A DNA stretch of 64,000 nucleotides from Brevibacterium sp. JSBI002 (GTDB lineage Bacteria; Actinomycetota; Actinomycetes; Actinomycetales; Brevibacteriaceae). The position numbers and the translations under genes are program-made. Each line of letters opens with the position of its first letter. Position 1 is the stretch's first letter. Below the pieces are notes generated by a model that saw only the letters and a list, made by a program, of their open reading frames with translations, did no database searches and was not told the origin of the DNA. Location of the stretch: assembly GCF_026013965.1 (NCBI RefSeq), contig NZ_CP110341.1:2976001-3040000 (forward strand), given 5' to 3'. This document shows, piece by piece, positions 7,952 to 17,271 of the stretch.

Positions 7952-8959
7952 ATGGAACACAGATACCTGGGAAACAGCGGACTCAAGATCTCCGAGATCA
8001 CCTACGGCAATTGGCTCACGCACGGCTCGCAGGTGGAGAACGACACCGCCACGAAGTGCGTCCACGCCGCCCTGGACGCGGGAATCTCCACCTTCGACAC
8101 CGCCGACGTCTATGCGAACACCGTCGCCGAACAGGTCCTCGGCGATGCGCTCAAGGGCCAAAGGCGCGAATCGCTCGAAATCTTCACGAAGGTCTACTTC
8201 CCCACCGGACCTAAGGGACACAACGACACCGGCCTGTCGCGCAAGCACATGATGGAGTCGATCAACGGCTCGCTGCGCCGACTCGGCACCGACTACGTCG
8301 ACCTCTACCAAGCCCATCGCTACGACTACGAAACCCCACTGGAAGAGACGATGCAGGCCTTCGCCGACATCGTCCGCTCCGGCAAAGCTCTCTACATCGG
8401 CGTGAGCGAATGGAACGCCGATCAGCTGCGCGCCGCCCACCACCTGGCCCGCGACCTCGGCATCCAGCTCGTGTCGAACCAACCGCAGTACAACATGCTC
8501 TGGCGCGTCATCGAGGAACGGGTCGTCCCGACGTCGAAGGAACTCGGCATCTCGCAGATCGTCTGGTCCCCGATCGCCCAGGGCGCACTGACCGGCAAAT
8601 ACAAGCCCGGCCAACCGGTGCCCGAGGGATCGCGGGCGACCGACGAGAAAGGCGGTGCCGACTTCATCAAGAGCCGCTACCTCCACGACGATATGCTCAC
8701 CGCGATTGCCGGTCTCGAACCCATCGCCGCCGAGCTCAACCTGACGATGGCGCAGCTGGCGATCGCCTGGGTGCTGGCCAACGACAACGTCGCCACTGCC
8801 CTCGTCGGCGCTTCCCGCCCCGAGCAGATCGCCTCGAACGCCGAGGCGGCCGGGGTCACCCTCGACACAGACGTGCTCGACCGCATCGACGACATCCTCG
8901 GCGATCTGCCGGAGACCGATCCGAACAAGACCCAGTCGCCTGCCACCCGCCTGACCTGA
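7952..8959 (+). CDS. Aldo/keto reductase (potassium-channel beta-subunit-like subfamily)
   Basis: 335 residues. A (beta/alpha)8 oxidoreductase opening with MEHRYLGNSGLKISEITYGN. The catalytic tetrad is partly visible: Asp in FDTADVYANT, Tyr in the same segment (VYANT), Lys in EIFTKVYFP, and His in LYQAHRYDYETP. The C-terminal NADPH-binding stretch contains ALVGASRPEQIASNAEAAG. The overall pattern (SEWNADQLRAAHH, VSNQPQYNMLWR) matches the Kv-beta/YghZ-like branch, which reduces small aldehydes and ketones. It stands alone; a -10-like TAGGCT sits six bases upstream. Substrate unknown. Confidence 0.88.
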   Translation: MEHRYLGNSGLKISEITYGNWLTHGSQVENDTATKCVHAALDAGISTFDTADVYANTVAEQVLGDALKGQRRESLEIFTKVYFPTGPKGHNDTGLSRKHMMESINGSLRRLGTDYVDLYQAHRYDYETPLEETMQAFADIVRSGKALYIGVSEWNADQLRAAHHLARDLGIQLVSNQPQYNMLWRVIEERVVPTSKELGISQIVWSPIAQGALTGKYKPGQPVPEGSRATDEKGGADFIKSRYLHDDMLTAIAGLEPIAAELNLTMAQLAIAWVLANDNVATALVGASRPEQIASNAEAAGVTLDTDVLDRIDDILGDLPETDPNKTQSPATRLT

Positions 8960-9139
8960 TCCCCCACCGAGGCGATCGACTGTCCGTCCTGAGCCCGACC
9001 GCGGCCCCGCTGTGGGACCGCGGTCGGAATCATTCACACATGCGGCAGGTGGCTGGCACCCGGCCGGCAGATGAACTCGATGAGTCTCACACCGACCCGG
9101 GGCCACCTCGGCGAGGGCGGTGCGTTAAACTGCATAAAG

Positions 9140-9153
9140 CGGTTATATAACCG
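9140..9153. promoter_or_regulatory. Perfect 14-bp palindrome upstream of DHA2 transporter
   Basis: CGGTTATATAACCG, AT-rich in its centre and in a locally AT-rich stretch, 105 bases before the transporter start. It is a good operator candidate for a dimeric repressor; no regulator gene is adjacent. Confidence 0.45.
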
Positions 9154-9257
9154 AGGAATTTATCTCCCGGCGCGAAGAGGGGCCGACTCAGCACACCGCC
9201 CCAGGCGGACTGTCGCTGGAAGATGAGAAGTAACGCAGACGACGAACAGATGAAGGG

Positions 9258-10709
9258 ATGCCATTGGCGAACGGAGACGACATTCAGAAGGACCCGTCAG
9301 AAGGCGCACCGATCAATCGGAACCTCGTTCTCGCCGTCCTCGTCTCCGGCGCCTTCGTCATCATCCTCAATCAGACGCTGCTCAATACGGCCCTGCCGCA
9401 CTTCATGTCCTACTTCGACATCACCTCCGGTGCCGCACAGTGGGTGACGACGAGCTTCATGCTCGTCAACGGCATCATGATTCCGGTGACCGCGTTCCTC
9501 ATCGAGAAGTTCACGACGAGGGGCCTGTTCTTCACCGCCATGGGCCTGTTCATCCTCGGCACTCTCGTCTGCGCCATCGCCCCCGTCTATCCGGTGATGC
9601 TCATCGGCAGGGTCATCCAAGCCTCGGCCGGCGGCATCATCATGCCCCTCATGCAGACGATCCTGTTCGCGATCTTCCCCGTAGAGAAGCGCGGATCAGC
9701 CATGGGCACCTTCGGCCTCGTCATCGCCTTCGCCCCGGCCATCGGCCCCAGCCTCTCGGGCTGGATCGTCGACCATCTGCCGTGGCAGACGCTGTTCTAC
9801 ATGATGCTGCCGATCGCGATCATCGATCTCATCGTCGCCTATTTTCTGCTCAAGAACGTCACCGAACGGACTTTCCCCCGACTCGATGTCCTCTCGATCA
9901 TCCTCTCCACACTCGGCTTCGGCGGACTGCTGTTCGGCTTCGGCACCGCCGGTGATGCCGGCTGGCTCAGCGCCGAGGTGCTCATCCCGCTGGTCATCGG
10001 CGCGATCACGCTGACGTTCTTCATCACCCGTCAGTTCAAGCTCGAACAGCCGATCCTCGAGTTCCGCATCCTCCGCTACCGCATGTTCACGCTCAATACC
10101 CTGTTGGGCATGTGCGTGTTCATCGTCATGGTCGGCGGCATGATGGTCCTGCCGCTGTACATGCAGAACATGAATGACTTCTCGGCCATGGAGTCGGGTC
10201 TGGTCCTGCTTCCCGGTGCCGCGGTGATGGGACTGATGTCGCCGGTGACCGGTCGCGTGTTCGACGCCGTGGGCGCGAAATGGCTCGCGATCGCCGGCTT
10301 CGTCCTGCTCACCGGAACCACGTTCCTCTTCGCCCGGCTGGAACCGGACACGTCGTTCGTCTACCTCGCCGTCGTCAACACGGTCCGCATGTTCGGTGTC
10401 GCCATGGTGATGATGCCGGTGACCACGGCCGCGCTCAACCAGCTGCCCTCGCACCTCATCCCCCATGGCACTGCCCTGAACAACACGCTGCGCCAGATCG
10501 CGGCGTCGGTCGGCACCGCGGCGCTCGTGACGATCATGGTCTCGGCCGCGCGGAACCCGGAGACCTACGGCATGGCGGGCCTGGTCCACGGCGCGAACGT
10601 CGCGTTCTTCGTCGCCGCCTGCGTCGGCATCCTCGGCGTCATCGGTGCGTTCTTCATCAAGAACTCCCACGGACTCGAACCGGGACAGCAGAAGACGACC
10701 GGAAAGTGA
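9258..10709 (+). CDS. DHA2 family MFS drug transporter (14-helix, EmrB/QacA-like)
   Basis: 483 residues with about 14 hydrophobic helices. The first helix region has the DHA2 pattern LNQTLLNTALPHFMSYFDIT, then WVTTSFMLVNGIMIPVTAFL, motif GRVIQASAGGIIMPLMQTI, and the antiporter motif C in the fifth helix (LVIAFAPAIGPSLSGWIVD). These proteins export drugs or metabolites by proton antiport. Start choice: ATG at 9258 directly abuts GAAGGG, whereas the in-frame TTG at 9264 has that site at six bases, so the TTG may be the true start. The palindrome at 9140-9153 probably controls it. Confidence 0.88.
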   Translation: MPLANGDDIQKDPSEGAPINRNLVLAVLVSGAFVIILNQTLLNTALPHFMSYFDITSGAAQWVTTSFMLVNGIMIPVTAFLIEKFTTRGLFFTAMGLFILGTLVCAIAPVYPVMLIGRVIQASAGGIIMPLMQTILFAIFPVEKRGSAMGTFGLVIAFAPAIGPSLSGWIVDHLPWQTLFYMMLPIAIIDLIVAYFLLKNVTERTFPRLDVLSIILSTLGFGGLLFGFGTAGDAGWLSAEVLIPLVIGAITLTFFITRQFKLEQPILEFRILRYRMFTLNTLLGMCVFIVMVGGMMVLPLYMQNMNDFSAMESGLVLLPGAAVMGLMSPVTGRVFDAVGAKWLAIAGFVLLTGTTFLFARLEPDTSFVYLAVVNTVRMFGVAMVMMPVTTAALNQLPSHLIPHGTALNNTLRQIAASVGTAALVTIMVSAARNPETYGMAGLVHGANVAFFVAACVGILGVIGAFFIKNSHGLEPGQQKTTGK

Positions 10710-10776
10710 TCCCGGGGCACTTCAGGTGCCGATCCGGTCCCTCGACAGCTCCGGACCCTGCCCAGCGCTGACTGCT

Positions 10777-12009
10777 TCAGCCGTGCCCGTCGTTCCGCGT
10801 CTGCAGGGTCCGCGCGATCCATGACAGGGCACCGGTGAACAACAGAAGCAGAGCACACACCAGGAAGGTCGACGACGATCCGAGATAGGTGAAGCCGAGC
10901 CCGCCGACCACGCCGGCGACGGCCAGCCCGATATCGAAGTTCATGTTCCAGGCGACGCTGGCGCGGCTCGGCGAACTGACTGAAGCGAAGGCCATGACGA
11001 GGCTCGCCGACTGCATGGCGCCCAATCCCAGTCCGATGATGAGCATCGAGATGAACAGCGTCCCACCATAGGAGACGACGGCGCAGACCAGCCCGATCGC
11101 CGTCAGGACGAGTCCCAAGATGTTGAGGGCGAACGGCGGGAAGCTGTCCGAAACGGCCCCGACGACGAAGCGACCGATGACCGCTGATATCTGCATCCCG
11201 GCGATGAACATTGCCGCCACGGCGACGTCCTCGCCCGGACCGAAGCCGACGATGATCCCGAAGACGATCATGCCGACGAGGAACGGAGAGAGCGTGAGAA
11301 CGAGCCCGAGGGCCTCCCCCGCCCGGCGTCCCACCTTCCGCAGGCTCCGCCTCTCATTGCGACCGGACCGAACCCCGACAGTATCGCGGCCGTTGACCGG
11401 TTCTCCCGGATCGCCTTTTCCTCGCCGAGGCGGCCGACCGGGTACGTATTTGAGCACAGTGGGGATGGCCAAGAGGAGACAGGCGCAGACGATGACGCGG
11501 AAGATCCAGATCGGGATCGACTCGACCAGCCACAGTCCCAGCGGAGCTCCGACTGCCGCTGCCAGGGAGGTGATCCCACCGAAGAAGCCCAGCGCCTTGC
11601 CGATCCGCCCCGGCGAGGTCGTCCCCGGGACCGCTGCGTTGGCGAGGACGACGAAGAGGCCGAACCCGACGCCTCCGCAGAGTCCGGCGAGGACGAGAGC
11701 CAGCAGAGGCGGAGCTACGAAGAGGCCGAGGAGTTGGCCGATGAATTGCAGCAGGAGAGCCAGCATGAGCGAAGCCTTGAAACCGAAGACCCGACCGGCC
11801 CACGGAGCGAAGGGCTGAGCGACGATGACGCCGATCATCATCGTCGTCAGCACGGTCCCGCCGGTGACGGTCGACAGTCCGTCCGTCGACGCAATCGTCA
11901 CCATCGTCGAATAGCTGAAAAAGAAGGCGGAGAACCCGAACATCGCCGTCCACACCAAGCCCAGCAGGGCCGGGGTGTACGTCGCCTGAGACGGCTGTTC
12001 GGGGTTCAT
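10777..12009 (-). CDS. MFS transporter
   Basis: 410 residues, 12 predicted helices. It opens with YTPALLGLVWTAMFGFSAFF, and the loop after helix 2 is PWAGRVFGFKASLM. The central loop is basic and Arg-rich (about residues 195-225). It resembles bacterial MFS permeases of the YcaD/CynX-like type without a clear substrate. It converges on the DHA2 transporter with 67 bases between stops. It is divergent from the HhH protein at 12120 with about 110 bases between starts. Confidence 0.8.
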   Translation of the reverse strand: MNPEQPSQATYTPALLGLVWTAMFGFSAFFFSYSTMVTIASTDGLSTVTGGTVLTTMMIGVIVAQPFAPWAGRVFGFKASLMLALLLQFIGQLLGLFVAPPLLALVLAGLCGGVGFGLFVVLANAAVPGTTSPGRIGKALGFFGGITSLAAAVGAPLGLWLVESIPIWIFRVIVCACLLLAIPTVLKYVPGRPPRRGKGDPGEPVNGRDTVGVRSGRNERRSLRKVGRRAGEALGLVLTLSPFLVGMIVFGIIVGFGPGEDVAVAAMFIAGMQISAVIGRFVVGAVSDSFPPFALNILGLVLTAIGLVCAVVSYGGTLFISMLIIGLGLGAMQSASLVMAFASVSSPSRASVAWNMNFDIGLAVAGVVGGLGFTYLGSSSTFLVCALLLLFTGALSWIARTLQTRNDGHG

Positions 12010-12107
12010 AGTCCGAGGTTACGACATCGGCACTGCATCTGCCGTATCAGAATCGTCTGCCTCTCCTGCAGCGGAGAAGTGTTCACCTGCGCGTCAGAAA
12101 CGTCGCC

Positions 12108-12113
12108 TATCAT
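12108..12113 (+). promoter_or_regulatory. Probable -10 box of a leaderless promoter
   Basis: TATCAT stands six bases before the ATG at 12120; no purine-rich site lies between them. Confidence 0.5.
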
Positions 12114-12119
12114 CGGTTC

Positions 12120-12683
12120 ATGAACTCATCGGAACTCAGCTCGGACCTCAAGCGCGACGCTCCCAGCGGCACCATCGACACCGCCTTCGTCCTCAAGTTC
12201 GAACCGCTCTATGTCCTCACTGATCTCGAGTCAGAGATCTTCAGCGACATCGGCCCGAAGACGAAAGTCCGCGAATCGTTCAAACGCAAGCACTTCCTCA
12301 AAGTCGCCGAGTGGAAGGCCATCGGCGTCCTGCCGAGTCTTGAGGAGATCCCATCCGATGACATCGACTTCGTCACAGGCGTCGCCCTCGATGACGACAC
12401 ACCCAACCGGTTCCGGCTGCCGATGCTGCAGATGCTGCCCGGAGTGGGAGTCCCGATGGCGAGCACGTTGCTCACCGTCGTCAATCCGAAGAAGTTCTCC
12501 GTCATGGACTCCCGGGCGCTGACCGTGCTGCACGAGTACGCTCTCGTCCCCACGGACAACCCTGCGCAGATGGACTACCAGACCTACCGCAAACTCATGA
12601 AGTCCCTGGCCAAGGGCGCCAATTGCGCGCCGATCGATCTGTACCGGGCCCTCATCGCCTATTCGCGGCAGAAGAGACTCTGA
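12120..12683 (+). CDS. Helix-hairpin-helix protein, DNA-glycosylase-like
   Basis: 187 residues, soluble. The centre contains MLQMLPGVGVPMASTLLTVV followed by NPKKFSVMDSRAL, which resembles the helix-hairpin-helix (LPGVG-x-x-x-A) and the downstream catalytic Asp region of HhH-GPD DNA glycosylases such as OGG/AlkA relatives. No iron-sulfur cysteine loop is present. It is shorter than true glycosylases, so it may be a distant member with a different role. Its 3' end overlaps the convergent NUDIX gene by 32 bases. The neighbouring NUDIX and Tag genes fit a DNA-repair setting. Confidence 0.6.
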   Translation: MNSSELSSDLKRDAPSGTIDTAFVLKFEPLYVLTDLESEIFSDIGPKTKVRESFKRKHFLKVAEWKAIGVLPSLEEIPSDDIDFVTGVALDDDTPNRFRLPMLQMLPGVGVPMASTLLTVVNPKKFSVMDSRALTVLHEYALVPTDNPAQMDYQTYRKLMKSLAKGANCAPIDLYRALIAYSRQKRL

Positions 12684-13134
12684 GCCGGTCACCGGAAGCC
12701 GATCTCCCCGCGGCCTGCAGCGCCGGGATGACCTCGTTGCGGGTCAGCGGCGCGAACTGACGGATATCGGTGTCCGCGGGCAGCGGGTCGATGGGAAACC
12801 ATCCGGCTTCGGCGATCTCGGCCAGATGCGCGATGTTCTCCACATCGAGTGCCGCCGGCAGACCGTCATAGCAGAACACGTCACCGATGACACGGTGATC
12901 GGCTTCGTTCGCCGCCTCGGCAGAGAAAGTGCCCAAAGCGTGCAGTCGGTGACGGTCCAGATCGAGTCCGAGCTCCTCGGCGATCTCACGGACGATGGTG
13001 TCCTCAGCGGTCTCCCCCTCTTCGGGTTTGCCGCCGGGCAGCATGAAGGAACTGGTCCCGGCCTTGCGCACCATGAGCAGTTCCCGGCGTTGCGGGTGGA
13101 GGAGGACGAGTGCGGAGACGCGGATGTCATTCAT
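12652..13134 (-). CDS. NUDIX hydrolase
   Basis: 160 residues from the ATG at 13134, which overlaps the Tag stop by four bases (ATGA); the frame is open upstream only inside tag. The NUDIX box is complete: GGKPEEGETAEDTIVREI followed by AEELGL (consensus G-x5-E-x7-R-E-U-x-E-E-x-G-U). It opens with NDIRVSALVLLHPQRRELLM, as in ADP-ribose or oxidised-nucleotide hydrolases. Translational coupling to the 3-methyladenine glycosylase suggests a role in cleaning damaged nucleotides, which is inference. Confidence 0.85.
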   Translation of the reverse strand: MNDIRVSALVLLHPQRRELLMVRKAGTSSFMLPGGKPEEGETAEDTIVREIAEELGLDLDRHRLHALGTFSAEAANEADHRVIGDVFCYDGLPAALDVENIAHLAEIAEAGWFPIDPLPADTDIRQFAPLTRNEVIPALQAAGRSASGDRLRVSSAANRR

Positions 13135-13751
13135 TCCGACCACACTCCGGACGCTCCTCGGCGGTGGGAATCGAGCAGGTGCGTATCGACCATGCCGACG
13201 GCCTCCATCAGCGCATACATCGTCGTCGGACCGACGAAGCGGAACCCCTTCTTCTTCAGCGCCTTCGACAGCGCCACGGATTCCGGTCCGGTCGTCGGGA
13301 TCTCGGCAATGGTACGCGGTCGCGGGGTCTGCGCAGGTTGGAACGACCACAGGAACGCATCGAGTCCGCCGTCTTCACGCAGTTCGATCACGCGAGCGGC
13401 ATTTTTGATGCAGGCTTCGATCTTGCCGCGGTGGCGGATGATCCCGGAATCGGTCAGCAGCTGCTCGATCTCGCTTTCGCCGAAGCGGGCCACGGCGTCG
13501 GGATCGAATCCCGCGAAGACCTCACGGAACCGTTCCCGCTTCTTCAGAATCGTCAGCCACGACAGTCCTGCTTGGAATCCCTCGAGGCTCATCCGCTCGA
13601 ACAGCCCCGCCTCGTCGTGGACGGGCAGACCCCACTCGCTGTCGTAGTAGTCCAGCAGCATCGGGTCACCGTACGCCCACGGGGTGCGGGCAAGTCCGTC
13701 GTCACCGGTGACGGCTCCCCCGGATGCACTCGGCTGTGATTCGTCGTCCAT
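13131..13751 (-). CDS. tag: DNA-3-methyladenine glycosylase I
   Basis: 206 residues from ATG at 13751 (MDDESQPSAS). Family core is strong: SEWGLPVHDEAGLFERMSLE, then GFQAGLSWLTILKKRERFRE, SGIIRHRGKIEACIKNAA, and KKGFRFVGPTTMYALMEAVG. It removes 3-methyladenine from DNA by base excision. In the E. coli enzyme a zinc snap is built from an N-terminal Cys, a His after Tyr (YHDxEWG) and a C-terminal His/Cys; here the first segment reads RTPWAYGD and YYDSEWG, so the Cys and that His are absent. The fold should stand without zinc as in other such variants. Coupled to the NUDIX gene. Confidence 0.9.
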   Translation of the reverse strand: MDDESQPSASGGAVTGDDGLARTPWAYGDPMLLDYYDSEWGLPVHDEAGLFERMSLEGFQAGLSWLTILKKRERFREVFAGFDPDAVARFGESEIEQLLTDSGIIRHRGKIEACIKNAARVIELREDGGLDAFLWSFQPAQTPRPRTIAEIPTTGPESVALSKALKKKGFRFVGPTTMYALMEAVGMVDTHLLDSHRRGASGVWSE

Positions 13752-13856
13752 CCTGCAACCGTATCGCGTCGCACTGACATTGCCCGCGCACCCCCGCACT
13801 CCGGCCTCCCGCAGCTGTGATCTCACCGCTGTGAGCCTAGTGTCAGCCGTCTCCGA

Positions 13857-13862
13857 TAGGGT
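13857..13862 (+). promoter_or_regulatory. Probable -10 box of a leaderless promoter
   Basis: TAGGGT stands six bases before the ATG at 13869. Confidence 0.45.
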
Positions 13863-13868
13863 GCGGCC

Positions 13869-14827
13869 ATGCCTTCAGTGCTCCTCCTCGGCTTCGGTGC
13901 CATCGGCCGCCACGTCGCTCGGCTGCTCTCTCCCGAGCTCGAAGCCGGGGCGTTCAACCTGACCGCCCTGGTCTCGGATCGGACCAACCACAGAGGTCGC
14001 CCGAATCACGGCGCCGAGGTGGTCGACCTCCCCACGCTCACCACCCCGGTTCACGAACCGGCCCCGTCGTTGCCTGTTCCGTCGTCGACGCAATCACCGT
14101 CGCCGAGGATGTTCGACCGCTTCGATGTCATCGTCGAATGCGCTGGGGTTCCCGCTGCTGCCCGACTCGGCCCCGCCGTCATCGCGGCCGGTCGCCCTCT
14201 CGTGCTCACCAGTGTCGGAGCCATGGCCAGTCCCGACACCCGCGCGGTCTGCTCGGCGGACCCGGCCACCTGCATGTGACCAATGGGGCGATCGGCGGAC
14301 TCGATGTGCTCGAGGCGGCGGCTCAGGCCGATGGCCTCGACAGCGTCGAAATCACCACCTCGAAGGAGGCGAGCGGACTCATCCGCCCGTGGATGTCTGA
14401 GTCCGAAGCCGAGCGTCTGCGCGGCCTCCGCCCCGAGGACGGCCCTCTGACGGTGTTTGAGGGCAATCCCGCCGAGGCGATCGAGAAGTTCCCAGCCAAT
14501 GTCAATATCGCCGTCGCCCTCGCTTGGGCCACCCGCGGACTGGGCTCTGCTGCACCGGCCTCAGACTCAGGAGCCAGAGCGGCGTCGACCGAGACCGCAC
14601 CCGAACATACCGATGCCGACTTACTCGGTGCCTCGTTGGAGAGGGTGCGGGTCGTGCTCCATGCGGTTGCCGGTCAAACCCAGTCCGCCCACCGAATCCG
14701 GGCGTCGGGGTCGGCAGGGGAATTCGCGTTCGACATCCGGTCGACGCCCAGCCCGGAGAACCCTGCCACCAGCGGGCTGACGGCCCTGTCCGTCGCCCGG
14801 ACCCTGCGCAACGTGTTGACGGAGTGA
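13869..14827 (+). pseudogene. Aspartate dehydrogenase, interrupted by an apparent one-base deletion
   Basis: The first frame (13869-14279) gives a Rossmann start MPSVLLLGFGAIGRHVARLL and FDVIVECAGVPAAARLGPAV, then runs to a stop at 14277. The next frame continues the same protein: GGPGHLHVTNGAIGGLDVLE, the NAD-dependent L-aspartate dehydrogenase signature, through ITTSKEASGLIRPW and FPANVNIAVALAWATRGLG to LTE at 14827. Restoring one G in the run near 14251-14255 (TRA-GLLGG) joins them into about 319 residues. The enzyme interconverts aspartate and oxaloacetate/iminoaspartate. Two polar inserts (about residues 60-80 and 225-255) are unusual. Either a consensus error or a recent mutation. Confidence 0.75.
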
Positions 14828-14887
14828 TCGCCAGACCGTCCTTCAGCTCACTACGCGGCCTCTCGCCGTCTCAGGGCGAGAAATGAC

Positions 14888-14931
14888 GGCGCCCGGGATC
14901 CCCGACCAACAGGCCGGAGATCCCGGGCGCC
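14888..14931. terminator. Bidirectional stem-loop between convergent genes
   Basis: Thirteen-base perfect GC-rich arms (GGCGCCCGGGATC and its complement) with an 18-base loop, placed between the convergent aspartate dehydrogenase and BCCT genes. Confidence 0.75.
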
Positions 14932-14970
14932 GCACTCACCCGCCGGATTCAGTCATCCGGACATCGCGAT

Positions 14971-17051
14971 TCAGTCATCGCGGTGGGTGATGTTCTCCTG
15001 GAGTTGGAGGAATTCGACGTGGCGTTCGTACTGGTCGAGCACGTCATCGATGATCTGCTCCTTCGAGAAGCCCATGATGTCGTAGCCCTGACCGGTGCCG
15101 CCGTCGAGGTAGACCTCCATCCGGTAGTAGTCCTCGCCGGTTCCGCGTGGGACCATTCCGCCGAATGACGGCACGCTGACCTTGTGCGGCCACACCTGAT
15201 AGCGGAACGGGTACTCCCCGTCTCCGTCGACTTCGAACTGGAAGAGTTCGCCGTCGTCGACGAACACGCCTTCGGAGTCGACGCGACCGCAGCGTGACGA
15301 GATTCCGCGGCCCTCCATCTCTTCGGCCACCTCGTGGAGGGTGGGGATGAGGACCTTCTGCTCGAACTCCTCGGCACGTGACTTGTTGGGGAAGGACAGC
15401 ACCCGTCCGAGCTGACGCTGCCAGGTCTCGTGGCCGGGGCCGCGGGAGCGGCGGGCCAGAGAGCCGGGCAGGGTCGTATCGACGCTGTCGACGCGGTTCG
15501 CCTCGACTCGCAGGGCCTTGTACAGGCCGATCATGACGAGGATGACGACGAAGGCGAAGGGCAGACCCATGATCACCGTCGCGCTCTGCAGCGCGCCGAT
15601 GCCCCCGACGAGCAGCATCGCCACCGTCAGGGCTCCGGTCGACAGAGCCCAGAAGATGCGCAGTCCGGCGCGTCCGTCTTCGGCGGGATTGCGCAGGTTC
15701 GACGACAGGTTCGCCATCACCAGAGCCGCGGAATCAGCGGTGGTGACGTAGAACAGCAGCGCCGTGATCGTAGCCAGAGCGGCGATGACGGCGAACGCCG
15801 GGTAGCGTGAGAGCAGGTCGTAGAACCCGCCCTCAGGGCTGAGCATGACCGACTCGCCGAACTTCTTGTCTCCGCTGCGGATGATGTCCAGGGCAGAGTT
15901 TCCGTAGATCGAGATCCACATGAAGATGTAGATGAACGGAATCGTCAGGGTGCCCAGCACGAACTGGCGGATGGTGCGTCCGCGGGAGATGCGGGCGAGG
16001 AAGAGTCCGACGAACGAGGCGAAGGCGATCCACCAGGCCCAGAAGAACAGGGTCCAGTCGGTCATCCAGGTTCCGGTGTCTTCGAAGGCGAAGGTCTGAC
16101 CGGCCATGTTCGGAAACAGACGAACGAAATCCGTGACGTTGAGGACGAAGGCATTGAGCAGGAACTTCGTGTTTCCGGCCACGAGCACCCAGAGGCTCAG
16201 CACGATCGCGAGGACGACGTTGAGGATGGACAGGAACTTGATTCCCTTGTCCACACCTGAGACTGCCAAGGCACCGTGGCGACACCGACACCGACGACGA
16301 CGATGCCGACCTGGGTGGCGGTGCCGATCGGAATCCCGAAGACGGTGTTGAGGCCGACGTTGACCATGACGACGCCGATGCCCAACGAGGTGGCCACACC
16401 GAAGATAGTGCCCAGCAGGGCAGCGAAGTCGACCGTTTCACCCAGAGCACCGTGGACACGTTTGCCGAAGATCGGGGCCAGTGCCGAGCGGATCGCCAGG
16501 GGCATGTTCATCCGGTAGGCGAAGTAGGCCAGGGCCATGCCCATGAGTGCATAGAGGCCCCAACCGCTCAAGCCGTAGTGGAAGAGAGCCCACACGGTGG
16601 ATTCGCGCGCGGCGTTGACTGTTTCAGGGTCGGTGCTCGGCGGAGCGAGGTACATCGTGACCGGCTCGGCAACGGCGAAGAACATGAGGTCGGTGCTGAT
16701 GCCGGCGGCGAACAGCATCGACGCCCACGCGACGAGGCCGAATTCGGGCTTCGAATGCTCGGGGCCGAGCTTCGTGTTGCCGTATCGGGACGCCGCGAGG
16801 TAGATGACGAAGACGAGGACCGCGAGGACGAGGAGGACGTAGAACCAACCGAACCAATCAGAGGTCCAGCCGACGACTGCGCCGAGGACCGCCTCGGCGT
16901 TGGTCGGTGAGATGAGCGCCCACACGGTGATGGCCAGTGCCACCAGAGCTGCCGCGATGAAGACCCGTTTGTTCACAGGAGGCAGCGACGGCCTCTTTCC
17001 CTTCGCATCTCCCTTCGAATCACCCGGCGGGGTGTCGACTGTTGCTGACAT
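14971..17051 (-). pseudogene. BCCT family betaine/choline transporter (BetT-like), interrupted by an apparent one-base deletion
   Basis: The 5' frame (from ATG at 17051) holds the first half of a BCCT carrier: TSDWFGWFYVLLVLAVL, GNTKLGPEHSKPEFG, FAAGISTDLMFFAVAEP, FHYGLSGWGLYALMGMALAY. It goes out of frame at about 16266, and the next frame continues with LAVSGVDKGIKFLSILNVVL, DWTLFFWAWWIAFASFVGLF and SRGRTIRQF, all in family order. Adding one G (GTGCC to GTGGCC) restores a protein of about 693 residues, the size of BetT with its cytoplasmic regulatory tail (about the last 180 residues, acidic). It would import choline or glycine betaine for osmoprotection. Confidence 0.8.
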
Positions 17052-17271
17052 GGTTCTGCTCCTTATCCGGACGCTGTCGCGTCATGGCATCGGACCCGGT
17101 CGAACAACGTGCTCAACCGAGCATAATCAACTGCTGTTGTGAAATGAGATTCCGTCCTCGCCGCGTTCCCTCATCCGGAGACCGGCCAACAAAGGAGGTT
17201 ACCACATCGACACTTACGGTCACTTGTTCGGGTATGCCACGCGAATCTGCAGATCAGCGGTTCGTTGGGAC

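Noticed and set aside
14971..17051. Two adjacent genes, each half of a BCCT transporter
   Set aside because: The halves follow each other in family order and overlap in different frames; one added G restores a normal BetT-length protein, so I treat them as one interrupted gene.
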